Of a stretch of 64,000 bases of DNA, positions 27,114 through 34,770 are shown piece by piece (positions within the stretch are counted from its first letter, which is position 1; each line of letters starts with the position of its first letter). Origin of the DNA: an uncultured Veillonellaceae bacterium (lineage in GTDB: Bacteria > Bacillota > Negativicutes > Veillonellales > Dialisteraceae); NCBI GenBank assembly GCA_927353735.1, contig CAKMIA010000001.1, positions 124,001-188,000 of the forward strand, written 5' to 3'. The notes under the pieces were generated by a model. It had not been told where the DNA came from, did not search any database, and worked only from the letters and a program-made list of their open reading frames with translations. The translations under genes and the position numbers were made by a program.

Positions 27114-27941
27114 ATGCAGAAAACACCAAAGGAGCGGCTGGATGTTCTCCTTGTAGAACAGGGTTTTTTTGAAAGCCGTGAAAATGCAAAACGCCACATT
27201 ATGGCCGGAATCATTCTGGTCAATGATGTACCGGTGGATAAGCCTGGAACAAAAATTCCGGTCGATGCACGACTGCGGATTAAAGGGCATGTTATGCCGT
27301 ATGTAGGACGTGGGGGATATAAACTGGAAAAGGCCATCCGGAAATTTCATTTATCCATGAGCGGAGTCACTATGGCAGATATCGGAGCTTCTACCGGTGG
27401 ATTTACGGACTGTGCCCTGCAAAATGGGGCGGCCAAGGTATATGCCATAGATGTAGGGTATAATCAGCTGGATTGGAAACTGCGCCAGGATTCCCGTGTG
27501 ATCAATCTGGAAAAGACAAATATCAAGGATGTGACGGTGGATACACTGGGGGAACAGGTAGATCTCATTGCCACTGATATTTCCTTTATTTCCGTATTAA
27601 AAATTCTGCCGGCTGCCCGTTCTATTCTGAAAAAGGATGGACGTATTGTTATCCTGATTAAGCCTCAGTTTGAAGCCGGAAGAGAGAAAGTGGGAAAGGG
27701 CGGAATCGTCCATGATCCGGGAACGCATGCGGAGGTTATTCTCAAGGTGATTCATGAAGCGGCGGAAGCCGGATTTATGACGGAACAGATCACTTATTCC
27801 CCGATCAAGGGCGGATCAGGCAATATTGAATTCTTGGCACTCCTCCGGTGGATTCCGGATCCGGTGCCGGCTGTTCTTTATCCATCGGACGATTTTGTAC
27901 GGCATCTGGTGGCAGAGGCCCATACAGCATTGAAAGGATGA
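27114..27941 (+). CDS. TlyA-family 2'-O-ribose rRNA methyltransferase
   Basis: 275 residues: an N-terminal S4 RNA-binding domain (about 5-65, RLDVLLVEQGFFESRENA) and an FtsJ-like methyltransferase domain with SAM loop ADIGASTGGFTDC. TlyA in mycobacteria methylates 16S and 23S rRNA; the old 'hemolysin' label is not supported by sequence. It is followed by nadK with six bases between stop and start, in the classic Firmicutes order. Confidence 0.92.
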   Translation: MQKTPKERLDVLLVEQGFFESRENAKRHIMAGIILVNDVPVDKPGTKIPVDARLRIKGHVMPYVGRGGYKLEKAIRKFHLSMSGVTMADIGASTGGFTDCALQNGAAKVYAIDVGYNQLDWKLRQDSRVINLEKTNIKDVTVDTLGEQVDLIATDISFISVLKILPAARSILKKDGRIVILIKPQFEAGREKVGKGGIVHDPGTHAEVILKVIHEAAEAGFMTEQITYSPIKGGSGNIEFLALLRWIPDPVPAVLYPSDDFVRHLVAEAHTALKG

Positions 27942-27946
27942 GAGTC

Positions 27947-28828
27947 ATGAATATCTCGGTTTTTCCAAATACGGGAAAAGAAGAGGTGTATTTATTTTTT
28001 AAGGAATTGATTCCCGTACTGAAAGAGGAAGGATTTCGATTTTATCTGCCGGAAAGTGCACGTCCCTGTTTTGAGGAACGGCATATTTATCTGTCAGAAG
28101 ATTATTATCAGAGCTATGACTGGCTGGGTACCCATACCACAGTAGGGCTTTCTATCGGCGGGGATGGCTCTTTTCTTCAGGCAGCCAGAGATATGGCAGC
28201 CTATCCCATCCTTTTAGCGGGAATCCATATGGGAGAGCTTGGATTTTTAAATACCATTTCTCCTGCCAATATGAAACGCCGGTTTCAGGAAATTCGTGAA
28301 GGAAAATACAATGTGGAAAAAAGGGTTTTCTTATCGTCCTGTATCCGCCATGAAGACGGAACAGAAACCCCGCTGCCGGATGTACTGAATGACATTGTCA
28401 TAGGGCATAACATGATCGGGAGAATGGCACGGCTTCGTCTTTGGATCGATGACAGGTTCTTTCAGCAATATCCTGCGGATGGTCTGGTGATTTCTACACC
28501 GACCGGGTCGACCAGCTATGCGCTTTCCTGCGGCGGTCCCATTATGGACAGCCGGGCAGAAAATATGATTATTGTGCCTATCTGTCCGCATATGATACAG
28601 AATTTTTCCATGGTGCTGCCTATGGACAGGACTGTAAAAATTCAGCTTCCGGATCGTGAAAAGCAGCTGCATATTTCTCTGGATGGAAACGGAGAATATA
28701 AAATATGCCGGAATGAATGCCTGTATATCCGGTGCATTCATCAGAAGATACGATTTATCCGTTTTCTCGATCAGGATTTCTTTTCCACGATCAGTTCCCG
28801 TCTGTTTCCCAAAATTGTTGCGACGTGA
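27947..28828 (+). CDS. nadK: NAD kinase
   Basis: Cytosolic ATP-NAD kinase of 293 residues that supplies NADP. SIGGDGSFLQAAR is the GGDG nucleotide motif and STPTGSTSYALSCGGPI the second family signature, followed by the NAD-binding LPDREKQLHISLDG region. ATG 27947 lies nine bases after AAAGG; ATG 27938 in the same frame overlaps the tlyA stop and is a possible alternative. Confidence 0.95.
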   Translation: MNISVFPNTGKEEVYLFFKELIPVLKEEGFRFYLPESARPCFEERHIYLSEDYYQSYDWLGTHTTVGLSIGGDGSFLQAARDMAAYPILLAGIHMGELGFLNTISPANMKRRFQEIREGKYNVEKRVFLSSCIRHEDGTETPLPDVLNDIVIGHNMIGRMARLRLWIDDRFFQQYPADGLVISTPTGSTSYALSCGGPIMDSRAENMIIVPICPHMIQNFSMVLPMDRTVKIQLPDREKQLHISLDGNGEYKICRNECLYIRCIHQKIRFIRFLDQDFFSTISSRLFPKIVAT

Positions 28829-28879
28829 TCCGCTGCCGGCTGTAAAACCGGGCGGCTGATGTTAAAAAGGAGTCATATC

Positions 28880-29335
28880 ATGAAGCGTTACAGAATCATG
28901 AAAATCAAGGAAATTATTCAGAATCAGGTCATTGAAACCCAGGAGGAACTGGCGGCAGCTCTCCAGAAAGAGGGCATTGTCGTGACGCAGGCAACCGTTT
29001 CCAGAGATATCAAGGAATTGATGCTGGTAAAAGTTCCCTATAAAAATGGCCGTTATCGCTATGCTTTGTCAGCCGAAAAAAAGCATGTCATGTCGAATAA
29101 TCACATTGCCATGCTGTTTCAGGAGGCCGTGACGCGGATTGACAGCAGTATGAATCTGATTGTCATTCATACATTGCCCGGTTCAGCACAGTCCATTGCT
29201 TTTTCCATTGATCATGCAGACAATAAGGAGATCATCGGGACACTGGCGGGGGATGACACCGTGCTTGTCATCATGAAGCATCCGGAGGATGTGCCGGATT
29301 TCGTCAAAAAAATCCAGCAGTTTCTGAAGGTCTGA
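28880..29335 (+). CDS. argR: Arginine repressor ArgR
   Basis: 151-residue regulator, hexameric with arginine. The winged-helix domain (about 1-75) contains TQEELAAALQKEGIVVTQATVSRDIKEL and the C-terminal arginine-binding domain contains TLPGSAQSIAFSIDHAD and GTLAGDDTVLVI. AAAAAGGAG sits seven bases before ATG 28880; an in-frame ATG at 28859 precedes the ribosome site and is excluded. No arginine genes are in the window. recN follows 21 bases later, as in Bacillus. Confidence 0.95.
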   Translation: MKRYRIMKIKEIIQNQVIETQEELAAALQKEGIVVTQATVSRDIKELMLVKVPYKNGRYRYALSAEKKHVMSNNHIAMLFQEAVTRIDSSMNLIVIHTLPGSAQSIAFSIDHADNKEIIGTLAGDDTVLVIMKHPEDVPDFVKKIQQFLKV

Positions 29336-29356
29336 GATACAGGCAGGAGGTGCGGC

Positions 29357-31024
29357 ATGCTCCAGAGTCTCCATATTATGAATTTTGCCATCATCGAGGA
29401 TACCTGGATTGAACTGGGCCCCGGTGCCAATATGTTTACCGGTGAAACAGGTTCCGGGAAATCCATTTTGATGGATGCGCTGGCTATTCTTCTGGGCCGG
29501 CGGGCCTCCGTCGAGCTGATTCGGAACGGGAAAGATTTTTTCCGAGTGGAAGGTGTCTTTTCTCTGGAACCTACATTGCTTCCTGTTCTGGAAGAGATGG
29601 GCGTGGATACAGAGGAAGGCTCCATTATTATTTCCCGAAAAATGAGCCGGAACGGGCGGGGCATCTGTACAGTAAATGGCGCTCTCTGCACAGTGAAACA
29701 GCTCGAGAAGCTTGGAAATCAACTGGTCCGTCTTCATGAACAGAATGACAATACAGAACTGCTGTCAGCGGATTTCTGCCGTTATCTTGTAGATCATTCC
29801 GATGAGGCCATGCAGAATGCCTGGGAGCAGTATGCACGGCTTTTTACCCAGTGGAAACAACTGAGGGACAGATTATCCGAATATCATCAGAAGAAGCAGG
29901 AGCATGAACGGCGTCTTGATATTCTGCAATGGGAAATTGATCAGATTGACCGGGCGCAGATTCAGGATACAAAAGAAGATGAAGCGGTCAGGGACCGGCT
30001 GAATATTCTGGAGAATCACGAAAAGATTTATCTGGAACTCAATAAAGCTCTGGAACTTTTATCGGGAGAGGAAGGCGTTCAGAGCGGACTGGCAGAAGCA
30101 GCAGGGCGTATTGATGGTCTGGGGAAATATGATTCCGGATTTTCTTCTCTGGGAGAAAGTCTGCATACCGCTTTGTATACGGTAGAGGATGCCGTTTCAG
30201 ATCTGGAAAACTATCTGGATTCTTCAGAATTTTCTGAAGAGGAACTGGCTGCGCTTCAGGAGCGGGATAATATACTGACCCAGCTGAAAAATAAATATGG
30301 TCCGACGTTGGAAGATGTGCGGGATTATCTTGAAAAAGCCCGGGCTGAATATGAAATGCTTCATGATCTGGTGTACGACAATGCACAGATGAAGAAGGAT
30401 TTTGATATACTGACACAAAAGGTACTGGCTCAGGAACATCTGCTCAATACCATGCGCCGTGAAAAAGGGGGAGCGCTATGTGAAGCCATTACACAAGCAT
30501 TGCGGGATATGAATATGGATCATGCCGTGCTGGAGCTGCATCTGGAGGAATCGGAAAAACCGTCTGCATCTGGAGCAGCAGTGATGGATTTTTATTTTTC
30601 GGCGAATCCCGGTGAACCGCTCCGATCCATGAGGCAGACTGCTTCCGGCGGGGAAATTTCCCGAATTGCACTGGCTATGGAAGACATTATGGCTCATTTA
30701 TTTTCCTGCCAGACGCTGGTGTTTGACGAAATCGACACCGGAATCAGCGGGGGCGCCGCTCTTCGTGTGGCAAAAAAAATCTGCCATCTGACCCGTTCGG
30801 TGCAGGTGCTGTGCATCACTCATATGCCACAGACTGCCAGTGCGGCAGACCGGCATTATAGCATCCGGAAAATGGTTGTGGAGGGGCATACAGAAACTAA
30901 GGCCGTGCTTTTATCCGGAGAGGAACACATTCAGGATATTGCTTGGATGATTTCCGGAAACCGCCCGCCAAATGAGAGTGCCATACAGTCGGCATGGGAA
31001 CTGCAGCAGGCGGTGCGGGCATGA
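29357..31024 (+). CDS. recN: DNA repair protein RecN
   Basis: SMC-like ATPase of 555 residues acting early at double-strand breaks. Walker A is FTGETGSGKSILMDAL near residue 30, two coiled-coil arms occupy about 150-370, and the C-terminal Walker B is LVFDEIDTGISG, preceded by the signature SGGEISRIALAM. GGAGG precedes ATG 29357. In spore formers spoIVB and spo0A follow; here dapB follows after a hairpin. Confidence 0.95.
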   Translation: MLQSLHIMNFAIIEDTWIELGPGANMFTGETGSGKSILMDALAILLGRRASVELIRNGKDFFRVEGVFSLEPTLLPVLEEMGVDTEEGSIIISRKMSRNGRGICTVNGALCTVKQLEKLGNQLVRLHEQNDNTELLSADFCRYLVDHSDEAMQNAWEQYARLFTQWKQLRDRLSEYHQKKQEHERRLDILQWEIDQIDRAQIQDTKEDEAVRDRLNILENHEKIYLELNKALELLSGEEGVQSGLAEAAGRIDGLGKYDSGFSSLGESLHTALYTVEDAVSDLENYLDSSEFSEEELAALQERDNILTQLKNKYGPTLEDVRDYLEKARAEYEMLHDLVYDNAQMKKDFDILTQKVLAQEHLLNTMRREKGGALCEAITQALRDMNMDHAVLELHLEESEKPSASGAAVMDFYFSANPGEPLRSMRQTASGGEISRIALAMEDIMAHLFSCQTLVFDEIDTGISGGAALRVAKKICHLTRSVQVLCITHMPQTASAADRHYSIRKMVVEGHTETKAVLLSGEEHIQDIAWMISGNRPPNESAIQSAWELQQAVRA

Positions 31025-31112
31025 TCCTTGTGCTGTCAGAAACGAAGAATGAGTTTTTTTCATTGACTGCTTGTGTTTTTTATAGTAAGTTAAAGGATAA
31101 TACAATATAAGC

Positions 31113-31153
31113 AAAAATCCGGTTGTCTATTTTTACAGAGAGCCCGGATTTTT
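31113..31153 (+). terminator. Terminator-like hairpin directly before the dapB ribosome-binding site
   Basis: AAAAATCCGG (31113-31122) pairs with CCGGATTTTT (31144-31153) across a 21-base loop, ending in five T. The dapB site GGAGGAGGGG begins at the next base. It may end recN transcripts or act as an attenuator for dapB. Confidence 0.7.
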
Positions 31154-31169
31154 GGAGGAGGGGTAAAAT

Positions 31170-31961
31170 ATGATTCGTGTATTAGTGAATGGCGCAGCAG
31201 GCCGCATGGGCAGTGAAGTAGTAAGAGCGCTGGCAGCGGAAAAGGACTTACAGCTGACGGGGGCAGTGGACCCGAACCATTGCGGCGAGGATGCCGGTGA
31301 GGCAGCGGGGATAGCGGCCAATGGCGTAAAAATCATGGGGAGTCTGGAGGATGCATTTGCCGCAGAGAAGCCCGATGTCGTGGTGGATTTTACCAGTCCG
31401 GCCATTATTTTTGAAAATGCCAAGAAAGTGCTTCAGGCTGGTGTTCATATTGTCATAGGTACGACAGGCCTGACTGCAGAGCAGCGGGAAGAATTGGGAC
31501 GCATTGCCGAGCAGACCGGGGCACATGCCCTGATTGCTCCTAATTTTTCTTTAGGAGCAGTGCTGATGATGGAAATCTGTGAAAAGGTTTCCAGATATCT
31601 GCCCAATGCGGAAATCATCGAACTGCATCATAATAAAAAATATGATGCACCTTCCGGTACGGCAAAGCTGACGGCTGAAAAAATGGCAAAAGCCAGAACG
31701 GAAATGCCGGAAGAAGACAAGACGACGGAAAGCATCGCCGGTGCTCGCGGTGCCAAGTATGATGGCATTACCATTCACAGCGTCCGGCTTCCCGGGTATG
31801 TTGCTCATCAGGAAGTATTGTTTGGCGGCTTTGGGGAGATCCTGACCGTGCGGCATGATTCTCTGGACCGCAAGTCCTTCATGCCGGGCGTTATGCTGGC
31901 ATGCCGGAAAGTTGTTTCCGTCCCGGGTGTTACCTATGGCCTTGAAAATTATCTGGACTAA
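31170..31961 (+). CDS. dapB: 4-hydroxy-tetrahydrodipicolinate reductase
   Basis: NAD(P)H enzyme of 263 residues in the diaminopimelate/lysine pathway. Rossmann loop VNGAAGRMGSEVV, the catalytic His region ELHHNKKYDAPSGTA and LPGYVAHQEVLFGG are intact. It starts a three-gene unit dapB-asd-dapA arranged in reverse of pathway order. A very strong GGAGGAGGGG site precedes ATG 31170. Confidence 0.96.
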   Translation: MIRVLVNGAAGRMGSEVVRALAAEKDLQLTGAVDPNHCGEDAGEAAGIAANGVKIMGSLEDAFAAEKPDVVVDFTSPAIIFENAKKVLQAGVHIVIGTTGLTAEQREELGRIAEQTGAHALIAPNFSLGAVLMMEICEKVSRYLPNAEIIELHHNKKYDAPSGTAKLTAEKMAKARTEMPEEDKTTESIAGARGAKYDGITIHSVRLPGYVAHQEVLFGGFGEILTVRHDSLDRKSFMPGVMLACRKVVSVPGVTYGLENYLD

Positions 31962-31979
31962 GAAAGGATGAATATTCCC

Positions 31980-33014
31980 ATGAATCGTCTTCCCAATATT
32001 GCAATTCTTGGTGCAACCGGTGCGGTAGGTCAGGAATTTATCCGTCTGATTGAAGAAAGAAATTTCCCGTTTGCAGATCTTCGTCTGCTGGCTTCTTCAC
32101 GTTCTGCCGGTCGTAAAATCACTGTGTGCGGTAAGGAATATACGGTAGAGGAAGCCAAGCCGGAATCCTTTGAACATGTGGATATTGCCCTTTTTGCGGG
32201 GGGAAATATCAGTAAAACACTGGCGCCTGAGGCAGTAAAACGAGGTGCGGTTGTCATTGATAATTCCAGCACATTTCGCATGGACCCGGAAGTGCCGCTG
32301 GTGATTCCGGAAATTAATCCGGAGGATATCCGCTGGAATCACGGAATCATTGCCAATCCGAACTGCTCTACGATCATTATGCTGATGGCTCTGAAGCCCA
32401 TTCATAATTTATCCCGGATCTGCCGGATTATTGTAAGCACCTATCAGGCCGTATCCGGCGCCGGCAAGGAAGGGATTGATGAACTGTACGGAGAAACGAC
32501 AGCTGCGGCCAGGGGCGAATCCTATACACCTAAAATTTTGCCCAGTGCCAGTCTGGAACGTCATTATCCCATTGCCTATAATCTGATTCCTCAGATTGAT
32601 GTATTCCTTGACTCCTCCTACACCAAGGAAGAAATGAAAATGGTCAATGAAACGCATAAAATTTTCCATGATGATACGATCGGAATTACACCGACGGCCG
32701 TTCGTGTTCCTGTAGTCCGGAGTCATGCAGAATCTATTTTTATTGAAACAGAAACTCCGGTTTCTGTAGAGGATGCAAAAAAAGCCATTAATGCATTCCC
32801 GGGAGCCGCTGTAAAGGATGATCCGGAAGCGCAGGAATATCCTATGCCGCTGGATACTTCCGGCAAGAATGATGTACTGGTGGGCCGCATTCGAAAAGAT
32901 CTGGTATCGGCCAACGGGCTGAATCTCTGGGTTTGTGGGGATCAGATCCGGAAAGGCGCAGCACTGAATGCACTTCAGATCGCGGAATACATGATTGCCA
33001 ATGATTTGCTTTAA
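31980..33014 (+). CDS. asd: Aspartate-semialdehyde dehydrogenase
   Basis: 344 residues. Makes aspartate 4-semialdehyde, shared by lysine (dapA) and threonine/methionine (hom). ILGATGAVGQEF is the nucleotide loop, and NPNCSTI holds the catalytic Cys129; RVPVVRSHAES is the conserved histidine region. ATG 31980 is 12 bases after AAAGG; the in-frame ATG at 31968 sits right on that site and is less likely. Confidence 0.96.
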   Translation: MNRLPNIAILGATGAVGQEFIRLIEERNFPFADLRLLASSRSAGRKITVCGKEYTVEEAKPESFEHVDIALFAGGNISKTLAPEAVKRGAVVIDNSSTFRMDPEVPLVIPEINPEDIRWNHGIIANPNCSTIIMLMALKPIHNLSRICRIIVSTYQAVSGAGKEGIDELYGETTAAARGESYTPKILPSASLERHYPIAYNLIPQIDVFLDSSYTKEEMKMVNETHKIFHDDTIGITPTAVRVPVVRSHAESIFIETETPVSVEDAKKAINAFPGAAVKDDPEAQEYPMPLDTSGKNDVLVGRIRKDLVSANGLNLWVCGDQIRKGAALNALQIAEYMIANDLL

Positions 33015-33058
33015 TTGCTAATATCTGTATATTTCCTTATGGAAAGAGGTCTTGTATC

Positions 33059-33958
33059 ATGAAAAATTTCGGACGTGTTATTACGGCTATGATTACTCCG
33101 TTTATGGATGACGGTGCTGTGGATTATGATGGGGCTGTTGCGCTGGCCAAGCACCTGATTGAACATGGGACGGAAGGCATCCTGGTAGGCGGTACCACCG
33201 GAGAAGGTGCGGTTCTGTCTGAAGAGGAAAAGCTTAAGCTGTATGACTGCATCATTCGTGCAGTAGGAAGCAAGGCAGAAGGGAAAAAGGTTCCGATTAT
33301 TGGAAATGCCGGAGGCATTGATACAGCGGCATCCATTGCTTTTGCGAAAAAGGTGGAAGCGCTGGGAGCTGATGCCATTCTGGCTATCGTTCCGTTTTAT
33401 GTAAAGCCGACACAGGAAGGGATGTATCAGCATTTTAAGGCCATTGCGGATTCCATCCATATTCCGGTTATTCTTTACAATGTGCCGGGAAGAACCAATG
33501 CCTGCATTCAGCCGGCCACCATTAAACGCCTTGTGGATGTGTGCCCCAATATTGTGGGGATTAAAGATGCCACCGGCAACTGGGATCAGGTTACGCAGGA
33601 AAAAATGCTCCTTCCTGATGATTTCCTGATTTACAGCGGGGATGATTCCTTTACCTATCCCATTCTGACGGCTGGCGGCGCCGGCATCATTAGTGTGTCC
33701 AGCCATATCATCGGGGATGATATGCTTGCCATGGTAGATGCTTATGAAAAAGGCGATGTAAAGAAGGCGTTTGAACTTCATAAAAAGACCTATCCTATCA
33801 ATAAAGGACTGTTCTTTATTACCAGCCCGATTCCGGTCAAGACGGCTTTGAATTTGCTGGGTCTGCCTGGCGGAAAATTCCGTCTGCCAATGGTTGATGC
33901 CAGTGAAAGCGAAAAAGCCCATATTATTCAGATGCTGAAGGATTACGGATTGATGTAA
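33059..33958 (+). CDS. dapA: 4-hydroxy-tetrahydrodipicolinate synthase
   Basis: Class I aldolase of 299 residues condensing pyruvate with aspartate semialdehyde. GGTTGEGAVLS is the substrate loop, YNVPGRTN holds the catalytic tyrosine, and VGIKDATGN holds the Schiff-base lysine K169. GAAAGAGG precedes ATG 33059. A terminator follows, ending dapB-asd-dapA. Confidence 0.97.
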   Translation: MKNFGRVITAMITPFMDDGAVDYDGAVALAKHLIEHGTEGILVGGTTGEGAVLSEEEKLKLYDCIIRAVGSKAEGKKVPIIGNAGGIDTAASIAFAKKVEALGADAILAIVPFYVKPTQEGMYQHFKAIADSIHIPVILYNVPGRTNACIQPATIKRLVDVCPNIVGIKDATGNWDQVTQEKMLLPDDFLIYSGDDSFTYPILTAGGAGIISVSSHIIGDDMLAMVDAYEKGDVKKAFELHKKTYPINKGLFFITSPIPVKTALNLLGLPGGKFRLPMVDASESEKAHIIQMLKDYGLM

Positions 33959-33968
33959 GTCTGTTCAG

Positions 33969-34002
33969 GAAAAGACGGGACATAGCCCCCGTCTTTTCTT
34001 TT
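33969..34002 (+). terminator. Intrinsic terminator after dapA
   Basis: Perfect 11-bp stem GAAAAGACGGG (33969-33979) and CCCGTCTTTTC (33988-33998) followed by TTTT. Confidence 0.9.
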
Positions 34003-34075
34003 ATGCTGTTGGGCAAAATAAAGAGTACTTTTTTGAATTCTTGGAGAATTGTTTCCGTAAAGGAAGAAGTCAATA

Positions 34076-34546
34076 ATGGCAGAAAAGGAAATGCGCATTT
34101 CGTCGTGGAAACAGGAATCCCGCAAATGTCTGGTGTGCGGTGCCATGTTTTTTCCACGCCAGATCAGTCAGAAATATTGCAGCCCCGAATGTTGTCGATA
34201 TGCAAATCGTCACGGCGGCCGTGCTTTTGGAGGAACCGTGATTGTTTCTGATCCTCATAAACCGGCGCTTCGGATATTTACGTGCAAGCATTGCGGAGAA
34301 GAGGTACGCGTCACGGAAGAAAATGATATGCGGACGAAGTTCTGCTCGCAGCGCTGTGAAAATTTGTATTGGAAGCATTCCAAGCGGGCGCAGCGTGGAA
34401 AGAAGGAATCGCGCAGCTTTCACTGCAGAAATTGTGGGAAAGAAGTGATTATTACAGATTCTCATGATCGTCGATCGGTATTTTGCTCGAAAGAATGCAG
34501 CGTAAAGTGGCACTCTCAGAAGAAAAAAGGAGAGAAAGACGCCTGA
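34076..34546 (+). CDS. Small protein with three Cys4 zinc-finger-like repeats, function unknown
   Basis: 156 residues, very basic. Three tandem units share the spacing C-x2-C-x13/16-C-x3-C: C18/C21/C35/C39, C70/C73/C90/C94 and C117/C120/C137/C141. Units 2 and 3 are near-copies in layout (CGxEV ... FCSxxC), so internal duplication is likely. Linkers are rich in Arg/Lys (HSKRAQRGKKESR), suggesting nucleic-acid binding. AAGGAAG precedes ATG 34076. It stands alone between two terminators, just upstream of radA. I do not recognise the family; nothing visible fixes a function. Confidence 0.8.
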   Translation: MAEKEMRISSWKQESRKCLVCGAMFFPRQISQKYCSPECCRYANRHGGRAFGGTVIVSDPHKPALRIFTCKHCGEEVRVTEENDMRTKFCSQRCENLYWKHSKRAQRGKKESRSFHCRNCGKEVIITDSHDRRSVFCSKECSVKWHSQKKKGEKDA

Positions 34547-34563
34547 TAATTTGCAAAGGCGGA

Positions 34564-34613
34564 AGCATGGAAAAACGGGATTTCAAAATAGTGAAATCCC
34601 GTTTTTCTATGCT
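34564..34613 (+). terminator. Long intrinsic terminator hairpin after the zinc-finger gene
   Basis: 22-bp stem with one mismatch: AGCAT(G)GAAAAACGGG... from 34564 to 34585 pairs with TGAAATCCCG...ATGCT from 34592 to 34613 around loop AAATAG; five T lie in the 3' arm. Confidence 0.87.
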
Positions 34614-34668
34614 CTAATAGTCGGAAATGGATACAGAACAAATTTTCTAAATAAAATGAAATTCGAAA

Positions 34669-34684
34669 AAGAACGCATGTTCTT
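34669..34684 (+). promoter_or_regulatory. LexA/SOS-box-like palindrome upstream of radA
   Basis: AAGAAC-GCAT-GTTCTT is a perfect inverted repeat and matches the Gram-positive SOS consensus GAAC-N4-GTTC (central bases also fit RNRY). It lies 87 bases before radA. A degenerate partner GAACAAATTTTC occurs at 34636-34647. lexA itself is in the window at 63289-63924. Confidence 0.6.
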
Positions 34685-34770
34685 GCTTTGAGGAACAAAA
34701 ATGGAGATTTTATTTTCTTTTTCGGCCGAAAATATTTTATAATGGAGAAAAATAAAATTGGGAGCAGAAG

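Noticed and set aside
27114..27941. Hemolysin annotation for the tlyA-family gene
   Set aside because: S4 plus FtsJ domains with an intact SAM loop indicate an rRNA methyltransferase; there is no secretion signal.
31025..31169. Lysine riboswitch or T-box before dapB
   Set aside because: The leader is at most about 145 bases with one hairpin; the lysine riboswitch needs about 170 bases in five helices and no T-box AGGGTGG motif is seen.
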